Below are positions 8,090-16,115 of a DNA stretch of 23,636 nucleotides, in pieces. The notes beneath the pieces were generated by a model, which saw only the letters and a program-made list of their open reading frames with translations, was not told the origin of the DNA and did no database searches. The stretch is from Bacteroidaceae bacterium (lineage in GTDB: Bacteria > Bacteroidota > Bacteroidia > Bacteroidales > Bacteroidaceae). The stretch covers positions 1 through 23,636 of the forward strand of contig CAAGLF010000092.1 in the NCBI GenBank assembly GCA_900770705.1. Reading direction: 5' to 3'. A program made the position numbers and the translations under genes. The number at the start of each line of letters is the position of its first letter. The first letter of the stretch is position 1.

Positions 8090-9307
8090 ATGCACATACT
8101 CTTCATCACCGATAACTTCCCGCCCGAAGTGAATGCTCCGGCCTCGAGAACCTACGACCACGCCCGGGAATGGGTCCGGCTGGGACACCGGGTGACCGTC
8201 ATCACCTGCGCACCCAACTTCCCCCAGGGGCACGTCTACGAAGGATACCGCAACCGGCTGTGGCAACGAGAGGAAATAGACGGCATCGACGTCGTGCGCG
8301 TCTGGTCGTACATCACGGCCAACAAGGGCTTCCTGAAGCGTACGCTCGACTTCATCAGCTTCTCCGTCAGTTCCTTCCTGGCCGGCCTCTTCCTGCGGGC
8401 GGACCTGATAGTGGCCACATCTCCACAGTTCTTTGCCGCCCTGAGCGGCCGCACCCTGTCGTTCTGGAAGCGTACGCCCTGGGTAATGGAAGTGCGCGAC
8501 CTCTGGCCAGAGAGCATAAAGACGGTAGGCGCGATGAACGACAATGCCTTCCTGCGCTACTTCGAATGGGAGGAAAGGCGCTGTTACCGCTCGGCCAGGC
8601 GTATCGTTGTCGTCACCGACTCCTTCAAGCGCACGCTGGTGAGTCGGGGAGTGCCGGCGGAGAAGATAGCCGTCGTCAAGAACGGAGTGGACCGGCAGTT
8701 GTTCCAGCCTATTCCCAAGGATACGCAACTGCTTCAGCAACTCGGCCTGCAGGGCAAGCGAGTCGTCGGCTACATCGGCACCCACGGTATGGCCCACCGC
8801 CTCGACTTCATACTGCAATGCGCCAGGAGCCTGCAGGGCAAGAGCGACTGCCACTTCCTGTTCATCGGCGCCGGAGCAATGAAGGAACAGCTGTGCCGCC
8901 TGCGCGACGAATGGCAGCTGCAGAACGTGACGATGCTCGACAGCGTGCCCAAGCAGGAGGTGAAGCGCTACATCTCCCTGCTCGACGTGGCTCTGATCAA
9001 CCTGCGGAAATCCCCCCTCTTCGCCACCGTCATCCCCTCGAAGATATTTGAAAATGCGGGAATGGAAGTGCCCCTGCTGATGGGTGTGGAGGGAGAAGCC
9101 CGCCAGATTGTGGAGCACTACGGCGCAGGACTCTGCTTCGAGCCGGAGAACGAGGCCGACTTCACCAGCCAGCTCCACCGCCTGCTCACCGACACATCGC
9201 TCTACGCCGCCTGCCAGGAAGGCTGCCGCAGGCTCTCGGCCGACTTCGACCGCAGCCGGCTGGCCCGCCAAATGCTGCAAGAACTCACCATCGCCACCCA
9301 AAACTGA
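8090..9307 (+). CDS. Glycosyltransferase, WbuB-like family 4
   Basis: A 405-residue GT-B glycosyltransferase. The N-terminus HILFITDNFPPE (2-13) with ASRTYDHAREW and a GHRVTVIT strand is typical of WbuB-type enzymes, which add an N-acetylated amino sugar (such as FucNAc) to lipid-linked intermediates. Further landmarks are VRDLWPESI near 135-143, VVKNGVD at 195-201, GYIGTHG at 227-233, and PSKIFENAGMEVPLL at 316-330, the donor-binding loop. ATG 8090 is chosen over a long upstream frame because that extension lies within the preceding gene in another frame and is low-complexity. It ends six bases before the WecA-like gene; a glycosyltransferase acting second after the initiating transferase would fit that pairing. 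The sugar specificity is inference. Confidence 0.87.
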   Translation: MHILFITDNFPPEVNAPASRTYDHAREWVRLGHRVTVITCAPNFPQGHVYEGYRNRLWQREEIDGIDVVRVWSYITANKGFLKRTLDFISFSVSSFLAGLFLRADLIVATSPQFFAALSGRTLSFWKRTPWVMEVRDLWPESIKTVGAMNDNAFLRYFEWEERRCYRSARRIVVVTDSFKRTLVSRGVPAEKIAVVKNGVDRQLFQPIPKDTQLLQQLGLQGKRVVGYIGTHGMAHRLDFILQCARSLQGKSDCHFLFIGAGAMKEQLCRLRDEWQLQNVTMLDSVPKQEVKRYISLLDVALINLRKSPLFATVIPSKIFENAGMEVPLLMGVEGEARQIVEHYGAGLCFEPENEADFTSQLHRLLTDTSLYAACQEGCRRLSADFDRSRLARQMLQELTIATQN

Positions 9308-9313
9308 CGCCCT

Positions 9314-10408
9314 ATGCCGACACTACTGATAGGAATGTGCTTTATGTTCAGTGCAGTCATCACCTGCCTGATGATACCGAAAATCATACTGATTTCCTTC
9401 AAGAAGAAGCTCTTCGACCCCATCACCGACCGTAAGGTACACACCGGCGTAGTGCCGCGGCTGGGAGGAGTGGCCTTCGTGCCCGCCGTCATCATCGCCA
9501 TAGCCCTGAGCTTCGGACTGCTGTCGCTCGTGGGCGGCCACGACATCCTGCCCACCGCCGCCGCCACGAGTCCCCGCCTCTCGCTGTGCCTCTGCGCACT
9601 GCTGCTGCTCTACTTCGAAGGCATCACCGACGACCTCGTGGGCATAGGCTACCGCACGAAGTTTGTCCTGCAGTTCCTCTGCGCCGGCGCTATCGTGGCC
9701 TCCGGCATCTGGGTGAACCAACTCTACGGACTGCTGGGCATCGGAGCCATCCCCTGGTACGTAGGGAAGCCCCTAAGTATGGTAGTAATCGTATTTGTCA
9801 TCAACGCCATCAACCTCATCGACGGTATCGACGGACTGGCATCCGGACTGAGCAGCATAGCACTGCTCTTCCTCGGCTGCCTCTTCTTCTACACCGGAGA
9901 ATACATCAGCGCAGGCATAGCCTTCGCCACGCTGGGCACACTGCTCCCCTTCTTCTACTACAACGTGTTCGGCAAGGCTGAGCAACGCCGCAAGATATTC
10001 ATGGGCGATTGCGGCAGCCAGTGCATAGGACTCCTGCTCGCCCTGCTCGCCATCCGCTTCGGCATGCACCGCGACGGCACGCTCCAGCAGGTGCCCTGCG
10101 CGCTGGTAGTGTCCTTCTCCCTGCTGATGATTCCCTGCCTCGACATCTTCCGGGTAATGCTGGGACGCATACGACGCGGGTGCAACCCCTTCCTGCCCGA
10201 CCGCACACACATCCACCACAAGCTGCTGGCGCTCGGCATGAGCCACCGCACGGCAATGGTCGTCATCGTTATGCTCGCCACCTTCTTCGCCCTGCTCAAC
10301 ATACTGCTGATAGGCGACTGCGACATCAACCTCATCCTCCTGCTCGACATCCTGCTCTGGACAGGACTGAACCTTTGGCTCACCTCCATGATACGCCATA
10401 AGCCATAG
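9314..10408 (+). CDS. WecA/MraY-family undecaprenyl-phosphate sugar-1-phosphate transferase
   Basis: A 364-residue polytopic membrane enzyme that should move a sugar-1-phosphate from a UDP-sugar onto undecaprenyl phosphate, the first committed step of lipid-linked glycan assembly. Family landmarks are GITDDLVG at 103-110 with its adjacent Asp pair, NAINLIDGIDGLASG at 164-178, FMGDCGSQ at 229-236, and the cytoplasmic HIHH motif at 299-302 of the WecA-type branch. About ten hydrophobic segments span the length. The start ATG lies six bases after the preceding stop; ATGs eight and eleven codons in are possible alternatives. As the last gene of the run it likely initiates the polymer that the upstream glycosyltransferases extend. 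The exact sugar (GlcNAc, QuiNAc, FucNAc) is not determinable here. Confidence 0.88.
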   Translation: MPTLLIGMCFMFSAVITCLMIPKIILISFKKKLFDPITDRKVHTGVVPRLGGVAFVPAVIIAIALSFGLLSLVGGHDILPTAAATSPRLSLCLCALLLLYFEGITDDLVGIGYRTKFVLQFLCAGAIVASGIWVNQLYGLLGIGAIPWYVGKPLSMVVIVFVINAINLIDGIDGLASGLSSIALLFLGCLFFYTGEYISAGIAFATLGTLLPFFYYNVFGKAEQRRKIFMGDCGSQCIGLLLALLAIRFGMHRDGTLQQVPCALVVSFSLLMIPCLDIFRVMLGRIRRGCNPFLPDRTHIHHKLLALGMSHRTAMVVIVMLATFFALLNILLIGDCDINLILLLDILLWTGLNLWLTSMIRHKP

Positions 10409-10440
10409 ACCCACGACCCGCTCCCCGCTCCGCCCCTCCA

Positions 10441-10486
10441 CAAGCCCACACCGCAGCCCGCTCCCCCGCGCTGCAGGGTGGGCTTG
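10441..10486 (+). terminator. Candidate terminator hairpin after the glycan operon
   Basis: A 16-base arm at 10441-10456 (CAAGCCCACACCGCAG) pairs with 10471-10486 at 14 of 16 positions around a 14-base loop. It lies 33 bases after the WecA-like stop. No T run follows, so Rho-independent termination is uncertain; it may instead be a 3'-end stabilising hairpin. Confidence 0.45.
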
Positions 10487-10520
10487 ACGCATATATGGGC
10501 CACCACTGCCGGAAGCCCTC

Positions 10521-10674
10521 CCCACAATGGGCCTCACCTTTGCCCACAATGGGCCCCAGTACATCCCATAACGGGCCTCATTATTCCCCACAATGGGCCC
10601 CGGCATTTCCCACAATGAGCCTCGGCATTTCCCACGATTTGCGCCGCAATGCCCCACGACCGTCCGCACCCATT
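10521..10674 (+). repeat. 22-base degenerate tandem array, seven units
   Basis: Units start at 10521, 10543, 10565, 10587, 10609, 10631 and 10653, exactly 22 bases apart. The best units begin CCCACAATGGGCC; later units drift (CCCATAACGGGCC, CCCACAATGAGCC, CCCACGATTTGCG, CCCACGACCGTCC). A still weaker unit may precede at 10499. The period is not a multiple of three and there is no spacer-repeat alternation, so it is neither a protein repeat nor a CRISPR array. The 427-base gap 10,409-10,835 holds no gene: only the hairpin, this array and the thrS promoter. Confidence 0.85.
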
Positions 10675-10773
10675 CCTGCAGCAGCCCCTGCCACTGCCTG
10701 CAAGCCGCCCCGCCACACATTATATATATAAGACACGGCAGGACAGAGCGGGGCGAAGAAAATCGGGGAGCGG

Positions 10774-10805
10774 CTTGGCAGTTCCGAGCGATTGACGTAT
10801 ATTTG
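10774..10805 (+). promoter_or_regulatory. Bacteroidota-type promoter for thrS
   Basis: A -7 element TATATTTG at 10798-10805 fits TAnnTTTG exactly. A -33-like CTTG at 10774-10777 lies 20 bases upstream, one base off TTTG. Transcription would start around 10,812, leaving a short leader before ATG 10836. Confidence 0.65.
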
Positions 10806-10835
10806 CGGCCACATTGACAAAATATATCGACAAGA

Positions 10836-12779
10836 ATGGTTAAAATCACTTTCCCCGACGGCTCCGTACGCGAGTATGAATGCGGAGTAACGGGTCTGCA
10901 GATTGCAGAAAGCATTTCATCCCGTCTGGCACAAGACGTGCTGGCCTGTGGGGTGAACGGCGAGACGGTGGAGCTGAACCGTCCCATCACCTCGGACGCC
11001 TCCATCGCATTATATAAGTGGGAAGATAAGGAAGGCAAACACGCCTTCTGGCATACGTCGGCCCACCTGATGGCCGAAGCCATGCAGGAGTTGTGGCCCG
11101 GTACACAGTTTGGTATAGGACCAGCTATAGAAAACGGCTTCTACTACGACGTAATGCCCCCCGAAGGAGTAGCCATATCCGAGTCCGACTTCCCGCTCAT
11201 CGAAAAGAAAATGCAGGAACTCCAGCAGCGCAAGGAAGCACTGGTGCGCCGCGACATCGCAAAAGACGACGCCCTGAAGTTCTTCGGAGAGCACGGACAA
11301 ACCTACAAGAACGAACTGATAGCCGAACTCGAAGACGGACATATCACAACCTATACACAGGGAGCATACACAGACCTCTGCCGCGGCCCTCACCTTATGA
11401 CCACCGCACCTATCAAGGCAGTCAAGGTAATGGCCGTGAGCGCCGCCTACTGGCGCGGCGACGAGAAGCGCCCGCAGATGACCCGCGTATACGGCATCAC
11501 CTTCCCGAAGAAAAAGATGCTCGACGAGTATCTGCAGCTGCTTGAAGAGGCAAAACGCCGCGACCACCGCAAGATCGGCAAAGAGATGGAACTCTTCATG
11601 TTCTCCGAACTGGTGGGAAAAGGCCTGCCTATGTGGCTGCCGAAGGGAACAGCCCTGCGACTCCGCCTCGAAGACTTCCTCAAAGTCATACAGAAACGCT
11701 TCGGATACCAGCAGGTGATGACGCCGCACATCGGCTCGAAAAACCTCTACGTCACCTCAGGACACTACGCAAAATACGGAAAGGACTCCTTCCAGCCCAT
11801 CCATACCCCCGAAGAGGGCGAGGAATATATGCTGAAACCGATGAACTGCCCGCACCACTGTGCCATCTACGCTTGGAAACCCCGTTCCTACAAAGACCTG
11901 CCGCTGCGTTTGGCAGAGTTCGGCACCGTCTACCGCTACGAACAGAGCGGCGAGCTGCACGGACTGACACGCGTGCGCGGCTTCACGCAGGACGACGCCC
12001 ACATCTTCTGCCGTCCCGACCAGGTAAAGGAGGAATTCCTGCGCGTGATGGACATCATCATGATCATCTTCAAGGCCCTGAAATTCGAGAAGTTTGAAGC
12101 ACAAATCTCCCTGCGCGACAAGGTGAACCGCGAAAAGTACATCGGCTCGGAAGAAAACTGGGAACGCGCCGAACGCTCCATCATCGAAGCCTGCGAGGAA
12201 AAAGGCCTCCCTGCCGTCATCGAATACGGCGAGGCCGCCTTCTACGGACCCAAACTCGACTTTATGGTGAAGGACGCCCTGGGCCGCCGTTGGCAACTCG
12301 GCACCATACAAGTGGACTACAACCTGCCCGAACGCTTCAACCTTGAATACACAGGTGCCGACAACCAGAAGCACCGCCCGGTAATGATACACCGCGCACC
12401 CTTCGGCTCTATGGAGCGCTTCGTGGCCGTACTCATCGAACACACGGCCGGACACTTCCCACTATGGCTCACGCCCGACCAGGTAGCCATCCTTCCCATC
12501 TCCGACAAGTTCAACGACTATGCCGCCAAGGTGAAGGCAGACCTCGACGAAGCCGGCGTACGCGCCTACATCGACGACCGCTCAGAGAAGATAGGACGCA
12601 AGATACGTGACAACGAAATGAAGCACGTGCCCTACCTCCTCGTGGTAGGAGAAAAGGAAGCCGCCGAAGGCAGCGTCAGCGTACGCAAGCAGGGCGAAGG
12701 CGACCAGGGAAGTATGAAAATCGCTGATTTTGCAAAGAAAATCAACGACGAAGTCGACCAAATGACGAAAAATTATTAA
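10836..12779 (+). CDS. thrS: Threonyl-tRNA synthetase
   Basis: A full-length 647-residue class II synthetase that charges tRNA-Thr in the cytoplasm. The order of domains is the standard one: TGS domain (about 1-61), editing domain with HTSAH at 73-77 and DLCRGPH at 180-186, catalytic core with MNCPHH (Cys338, zinc), motif 2 RVRGFTQDDAHIF at 379-391 (His389, zinc), motif 3 HRAPFGSMER at 519-528 (His519, zinc), and a C-terminal anticodon-binding domain. All three zinc ligands of the active site are present. The gene has its own good promoter and a short leader, and no sign of a T-box. Its stop overlaps a candidate promoter for infC. The linkage to infC, rpmI and rplT is widely conserved in bacteria. 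Confidence 0.98.
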   Translation: MVKITFPDGSVREYECGVTGLQIAESISSRLAQDVLACGVNGETVELNRPITSDASIALYKWEDKEGKHAFWHTSAHLMAEAMQELWPGTQFGIGPAIENGFYYDVMPPEGVAISESDFPLIEKKMQELQQRKEALVRRDIAKDDALKFFGEHGQTYKNELIAELEDGHITTYTQGAYTDLCRGPHLMTTAPIKAVKVMAVSAAYWRGDEKRPQMTRVYGITFPKKKMLDEYLQLLEEAKRRDHRKIGKEMELFMFSELVGKGLPMWLPKGTALRLRLEDFLKVIQKRFGYQQVMTPHIGSKNLYVTSGHYAKYGKDSFQPIHTPEEGEEYMLKPMNCPHHCAIYAWKPRSYKDLPLRLAEFGTVYRYEQSGELHGLTRVRGFTQDDAHIFCRPDQVKEEFLRVMDIIMIIFKALKFEKFEAQISLRDKVNREKYIGSEENWERAERSIIEACEEKGLPAVIEYGEAAFYGPKLDFMVKDALGRRWQLGTIQVDYNLPERFNLEYTGADNQKHRPVMIHRAPFGSMERFVAVLIEHTAGHFPLWLTPDQVAILPISDKFNDYAAKVKADLDEAGVRAYIDDRSEKIGRKIRDNEMKHVPYLLVVGEKEAAEGSVSVRKQGEGDQGSMKIADFAKKINDEVDQMTKNY

Positions 12780-12784
12780 TTTTG
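12777..12784 (+). promoter_or_regulatory. Candidate -7 element for infC
   Basis: TAATTTTG fits TAnnTTTG exactly and begins on the thrS stop codon. No TTTG is seen at the expected -33 position, so the assignment is tentative. If used, infC would have a GC-rich leader of roughly 160 bases; read-through from thrS is the alternative. Confidence 0.4.
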
Positions 12785-12948
12785 CAGCCGCTAAATCTTA
12801 GCAAGCGAGTCCACCACCCGCCCCAACACCCCCAGAGGACGCGGGCAGCCAGCCTGAAATCAGCCCCCCGCCCAAGGGCGCAGGCAGCAGCGGCAAAGCC
12901 CGCCCTATAGCCGGATGGACAACCCGCTTACAAGATTCGACCAAGCGT

Positions 12949-13620
12949 ATGAAGAATGACAAAATGAAAGCACAGTACCGGATCAACGGACAAATCCGTG
13001 CCCGGGAAGTGCGCATCGTAGGAGACGACATCGAATCCCAGGTGCTTCCCACACGCGAAGCCCTGCAATTGGCCGAGCAGAAAGGCCTGGACCTGGTAGA
13101 AATTTCACCGGGAGCCGAACCGCCCGTATGCCGACTGATAGACTACTCCAAGTTCCTCTATCAGCAGAAAAAACGTCAGAAAGAGCTGAAGGCCAAGCAA
13201 GTGAAGATGGAAGTCAAGGAAATCCGCTTCGGGCCTCAGACCGATGAACACGACTACAACTTCAAATTGAAGCACGCCAAGGAGTTCCTCTCCGAAGGCG
13301 ACAAGGTGAAAGCCTTCGTGTTCTTCCGCGGACGCTCCATTCTCTTCAAGGAACAGGGAGAAGTGTTGCTGCTCCGTTTTGCCAACGACCTGGAGGAATA
13401 TGGAAAGGTAGAGGCACTGCCCAAACTCGAAGGTAAGCGTATGATCATCTTCATCGCTCCCAAAAAGTCGGCCGCACCTACCAAGAAGACTGAAAGCCTC
13501 CCGGCAGCAGATGAAGAGGCAACCGGCGAAAACGAAGCCGCAAAAGCCGCCAAGAAGCAGCCCAAACAGAAGGCACCGAAGGAATACCTCGGCCCCAGAG
13601 TGGAAGGCGAAGACTTCTGA
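12949..13620 (+). CDS. infC: Translation initiation factor IF-3
   Basis: A 223-residue IF-3, which binds the 30S subunit, keeps it apart from 50S and checks start-codon pairing. The N-terminal domain begins YRINGQIRAREVRIVG (10-25) and includes GLDLVEISPGAEPPVCRL (46-63); a lysine-rich linker (74-90) leads to the C-terminal domain with KEIRFGP and DKVKAFVFFRGR near 118-129. The conserved core ends near residue 172. A low-complexity tail of about 50 residues rich in Lys, Ala, Glu and Pro follows, longer than in the 180-residue E. coli protein. ATG 12949 is used; ATG 12964, five codons in, is equally plausible. Unlike E. coli infC, no AUU start is needed. A 169-base untranslated gap separates it from thrS. 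Confidence 0.97.
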   Translation: MKNDKMKAQYRINGQIRAREVRIVGDDIESQVLPTREALQLAEQKGLDLVEISPGAEPPVCRLIDYSKFLYQQKKRQKELKAKQVKMEVKEIRFGPQTDEHDYNFKLKHAKEFLSEGDKVKAFVFFRGRSILFKEQGEVLLLRFANDLEEYGKVEALPKLEGKRMIIFIAPKKSAAPTKKTESLPAADEEATGENEAAKAAKKQPKQKAPKEYLGPRVEGEDF

Positions 13621-13654
13621 CAACGCCTCAACCAGCGCAAATAAAACATTGTGA

Positions 13655-13684
13655 TGCGCGGGCGCGATTGGTATGCGCCCCGCA
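13655..13684 (+). promoter_or_regulatory. Strong hairpin in the infC-rpmI gap
   Basis: TGCG-C-GGGCGC at 13655-13665 pairs with GCGCCCCGCA at 13675-13684 as a ten-pair stem with one bulged C and a nine-base loop. It ends 34 bases before the rpmI start and has no T run, so it is more likely an RNA processing or translational control element than a terminator. Control by L20, known for this operon in other bacteria, is an inference. Confidence 0.5.
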
Positions 13685-13718
13685 CACGTTATCTATTAAC
13701 AACATAAATCAAAACAAA

Positions 13719-13916
13719 ATGCCAAAGGTAAAAACGAATTCCGGCGCTAAAAAGCGTTTCGCCTTGACCGGAACGGGAAAGATCAAGAGACACCACGCTT
13801 ACCACAGTCACATCCTGACGAAGAAGACAAAGAAGCAGAAGCGTAACCTCGATCACGTAGCATTGGTAGACGGTACGAACGTAAGACAGATACGCGAACT
13901 CCTCAACCTCCGCTAA
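13719..13916 (+). CDS. rpmI: Large ribosomal subunit protein bL35
   Basis: A 65-residue, strongly basic protein with the family signature at its start (MPKVKTNSGAKKRF) followed by TGTGKIKRHHAYHSHILTKK and a C-terminal RQIRELL. It is a structural component of the 50S subunit. The frame continues 17 codons upstream, but the universal MPKVKT start at 13719 is clear. It stands between infC and rplT as in most bacteria. Expression is likely linked to rplT. Confidence 0.98.
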   Translation: MPKVKTNSGAKKRFALTGTGKIKRHHAYHSHILTKKTKKQKRNLDHVALVDGTNVRQIRELLNLR

Positions 13917-14140
13917 GACGGGTACAATCCGGTTCACCTGTGGCAGACAACTGTCAGTAGCGTTTCCGGAAAGGTATCTCCACATTCAATCCCAAGTTTA
14001 TCAACCCGAATGTTAAGCCCAAGTGCAGAGCCTTAAGAATCAAGAGGCAAATGGAGGAAAATCCTGTCAACACATAAGGCAGATGCCCCATACAACAGAG
14101 CCTCGCTCCTGCCGCTAACATTCAAAATCAACAAACAACT
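13917..14140 (+). promoter_or_regulatory. Long rpmI-rplT untranslated gap, candidate leader RNA
   Basis: This 224-base stretch has no credible gene. It contains small self-complementary elements: the palindrome TTTCCGGAAA at 13963-13972, GGCAGATGCC at 14079-14088, and TTAAG/CTTAA flanking 14012-14035. No TAnnTTTG promoter is seen in it, so it is presumably transcribed from upstream. The A-rich final 25 bases before ATG 14141 look like a Bacteroidota translation initiation region. Autoregulation by L20 is possible but not shown. Confidence 0.35.
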
Positions 14141-14485
14141 ATGCCAAGATCAGTAAATCACGTGGCTTCACGTGCCAAAAGAAAAAGAATCCTTAAGTTG
14201 ACCCGTGGCTACTATGGCGCACGCAAGAACGTGTGGACCGTTGCCAAGAATACGTGGGAAAAAGGTCTGACTTATGCATTCCGCGACCGTCGAAACAAGA
14301 AACGTAACTTCCGCGCTCTGTGGATTCAGCGTATCAATGCCGCCGCACGCCTGGAAGGTATGTCCTACAGCAAACTGATGGGCGGCCTGCACAAGGCCGG
14401 CATCGAGATCAACCGCAAGGAGCTTGCCGACCTGGCAATGAACAATCCCGCCGCCTTCAAGGCCATCGTTGCCAAGGCTCAGTAA
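14141..14485 (+). CDS. rplT: Large ribosomal subunit protein bL20
   Basis: A 114-residue basic protein that binds 23S rRNA early in 50S assembly. The N-terminus MPRSVNHVASRAKRKRIL, then GYYGARKN, AFRDRRNKKRNFRALWIQRINAA and YSKLMGGLHKAGIEINRK are hallmark segments in the correct order. Length is normal. It closes the thrS-infC-rpmI-rplT run and is followed after 46 bases by a strong terminator. In other bacteria L20 represses its own operon by binding mRNA that imitates rRNA, which makes the long preceding gap interesting. Confidence 0.98.
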   Translation: MPRSVNHVASRAKRKRILKLTRGYYGARKNVWTVAKNTWEKGLTYAFRDRRNKKRNFRALWIQRINAAARLEGMSYSKLMGGLHKAGIEINRKELADLAMNNPAAFKAIVAKAQ

Positions 14486-14531
14486 GCCGCAGCCCAGCAA
14501 ATCTATCCGGGAGCGCCCCGGATTCATATAT

Positions 14532-14560
14532 GCGCCCGCCACTATCGGCGGGCGCTTTTT
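14532..14560 (+). terminator. Intrinsic terminator after rplT
   Basis: GCGCCCGCC (14532-14540) and GGCGGGCGC (14547-14555) form a perfect nine-pair GC stem with a six-base loop, followed directly by TTTTT. This is a textbook Rho-independent terminator ending the translation cluster. The rest of the 337-base rplT-nqrF gap holds only the convergent nqr terminator. Confidence 0.93.
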
Positions 14561-14740
14561 GTGTGGCAAAGGCAGAGCCATCCAGACACCCGCCTATGCA
14601 ACACTTATAAGAAGAGGAGACCATAAACAGACAGGAGTACTTAGCCACTCCCCGCCATCAGCATAGAATACGCTGCCGGCCGCCCCAAAGACAGCATTCC
14701 TTACTGACAAGGAAAAAGGAAGAAACATATCAAATACAGA

Positions 14741-14792
14741 GACAGCAAAAGAAATCGCGGAGGAGAGTTCCAAGACTCTTCCCCGCGATTTC
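14741..14792 (-). terminator. Intrinsic terminator of the nqr operon
   Basis: GAAATCGCGG at 14751-14760 pairs perfectly with CCGCGATTTC at 14783-14792, and the inner part extends the stem with mismatches. Read on the minus strand, the hairpin follows nqrF by about 30 bases and runs into TTTCTTTTGC, a U-rich tail. It probably also stops any + strand read-through from rplT. Confidence 0.82.
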
Positions 14793-14822
14793 GATATTTG
14801 TCTTTGCGGACAGATATATATA

Positions 14823-16091
14823 CTATCCGCCGAAGTTGTCGTACATTATCGATTCGGGATCTACCCCCAGGCCGTCAAGCATACCCACGACAGCCTTCGA
14901 CATCGGGCCGGGGCCGCACATATAATACTCTATATCCTCAGGAGCCTCGTGATCCTTCAGGTAAGTGTTGAACATCACCTGATGAACGAAACCGGCAGTG
15001 TAGCTGACACCTGCGGCATCGGCAGCCGGATCGGGACGGTCGAGTGCCAGATGGAAATGGAAGTTGGGATACTCCTTCTCCAGGCCCAGAAAGTCCTCCA
15101 GATAGAACACTTCGTTCAGCGCACGGGCGCCATAGAAGTAATGCATCTCGCGATCTGTGGTGTGGAGCGTCTTCGTCATATGCATAATCTGCGCACGAAG
15201 GGGAGCCATACCGGCACCACCGCCCACCCATATCATTTCCTTCTTAGAGTCGAAGTGGGGATGGAAGTCGCCATAAGGGCCGCTCATTATCACTTTGTCG
15301 CCAGGCTTCAGCGTGAATATATAGGAGGAAGCAATACCAGGGTTGACCTCCATAAAGCCACTGCGGTCGGCCTTGAAGGGCGGCGTGGCAATACGGACTG
15401 TCAGCATAAAGACATTACCCTCGGCAGGATAGTTGGCCATTGAATAGGCACGGATAGTGGGCTCCTCATTGACACACTTCAAAGGGAAAAGGCCGAACTT
15501 CTCCCACGCGGGGAGGTATTCGTCGCCAATCAGGCTCTTGTCGATGTCGCGGTCGTAGTCGATGCTGAAAGCGGGTATCTTGATTTGTGCATACGAGCCG
15601 GGGATAAAGTCCATCTGGGCGCCCTCGGGCAGCTGCACCTTAAACTCTTTGATGAAGGTGGCTACATTCTTGTTCGAAATCACCGTACATTCGTATTCCT
15701 TCACGCCCATTACGCTGTCGGGCACCGTGATGGAAATATCTCCCTTCACCTTGCACTGACAGCCGAGGCGCCAGTGCTCCTTGACTTGCTTACGCGTAAA
15801 CTGACCGCGCTCAGAATCGAGGATTTCTCCGCCTCCTTCGGGCACCTGACACTTGCACTGTCCGCAGCTTCCCTTTCCGCCGCAGGCCGAGGGGAGATAG
15901 ATGTCGTGGGCGGCCAGGGTGCTGAGCAGACTGCCACCCTGCTCTACAGAGAGGGTATCCTTGCCGTTGATGGTGAGGGTGACGTTGCCACCGGGAGAGA
16001 GGTACTTCTTCGCTACCAGCAGTACAATCACCAGCAGGATTATGATACCAAGAAATACGGCTATACTTGTCAGAATCAAATTCATATCCAT
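14823..16091 (-). CDS. nqrF: Na+-translocating NADH:quinone reductase subunit F
   Basis: The NADH-oxidising subunit, 422 residues, anchored in the inner membrane with its catalytic part in the cytoplasm. A single N-terminal membrane helix (about 5-27) precedes a 2Fe-2S ferredoxin domain whose cysteines fall at 70, 76, 79 and 111, the same numbering as in Vibrio NqrF. The FAD site RAYSMANY and the NADH-binding loop GGGAGMAPLRA follow, with YYMCGPGPM near the C-terminus. Electrons pass NADH to FAD to the iron-sulfur cluster and on to the membrane subunits. MDMNL is used as start; Met3 is possible. It is the last gene of the operon, 24 bases after nqrE. Confidence 0.98.
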   Translation of the reverse strand: MDMNLILTSIAVFLGIIILLVIVLLVAKKYLSPGGNVTLTINGKDTLSVEQGGSLLSTLAAHDIYLPSACGGKGSCGQCKCQVPEGGGEILDSERGQFTRKQVKEHWRLGCQCKVKGDISITVPDSVMGVKEYECTVISNKNVATFIKEFKVQLPEGAQMDFIPGSYAQIKIPAFSIDYDRDIDKSLIGDEYLPAWEKFGLFPLKCVNEEPTIRAYSMANYPAEGNVFMLTVRIATPPFKADRSGFMEVNPGIASSYIFTLKPGDKVIMSGPYGDFHPHFDSKKEMIWVGGGAGMAPLRAQIMHMTKTLHTTDREMHYFYGARALNEVFYLEDFLGLEKEYPNFHFHLALDRPDPAADAAGVSYTAGFVHQVMFNTYLKDHEAPEDIEYYMCGPGPMSKAVVGMLDGLGVDPESIMYDNFGG

Positions 16092-16115
16092 AATTTATCT
16101 GTATCTTACATTTGA

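Noticed and set aside
10521..10674. The 22-base array as a CRISPR
   Set aside because: Repeats are contiguous with no unique spacers, are degenerate, and no cas genes are present.
10495..10731. A 78-codon plus-strand frame through the 22-base array
   Set aside because: The period is not a multiple of three, so the repeat is not under protein-level constraint, and there is no family match.
10806..10835. A T-box or other riboswitch in front of thrS
   Set aside because: The leader after the predicted promoter is only about 25 bases, too short for such an element.
9773..11083. A 436-codon minus-strand frame spanning the WecA-like gene, the 22-base array and thrS
   Set aside because: It crosses two clear genes and a repeat array, has no motif, and its ends coincide with nothing.
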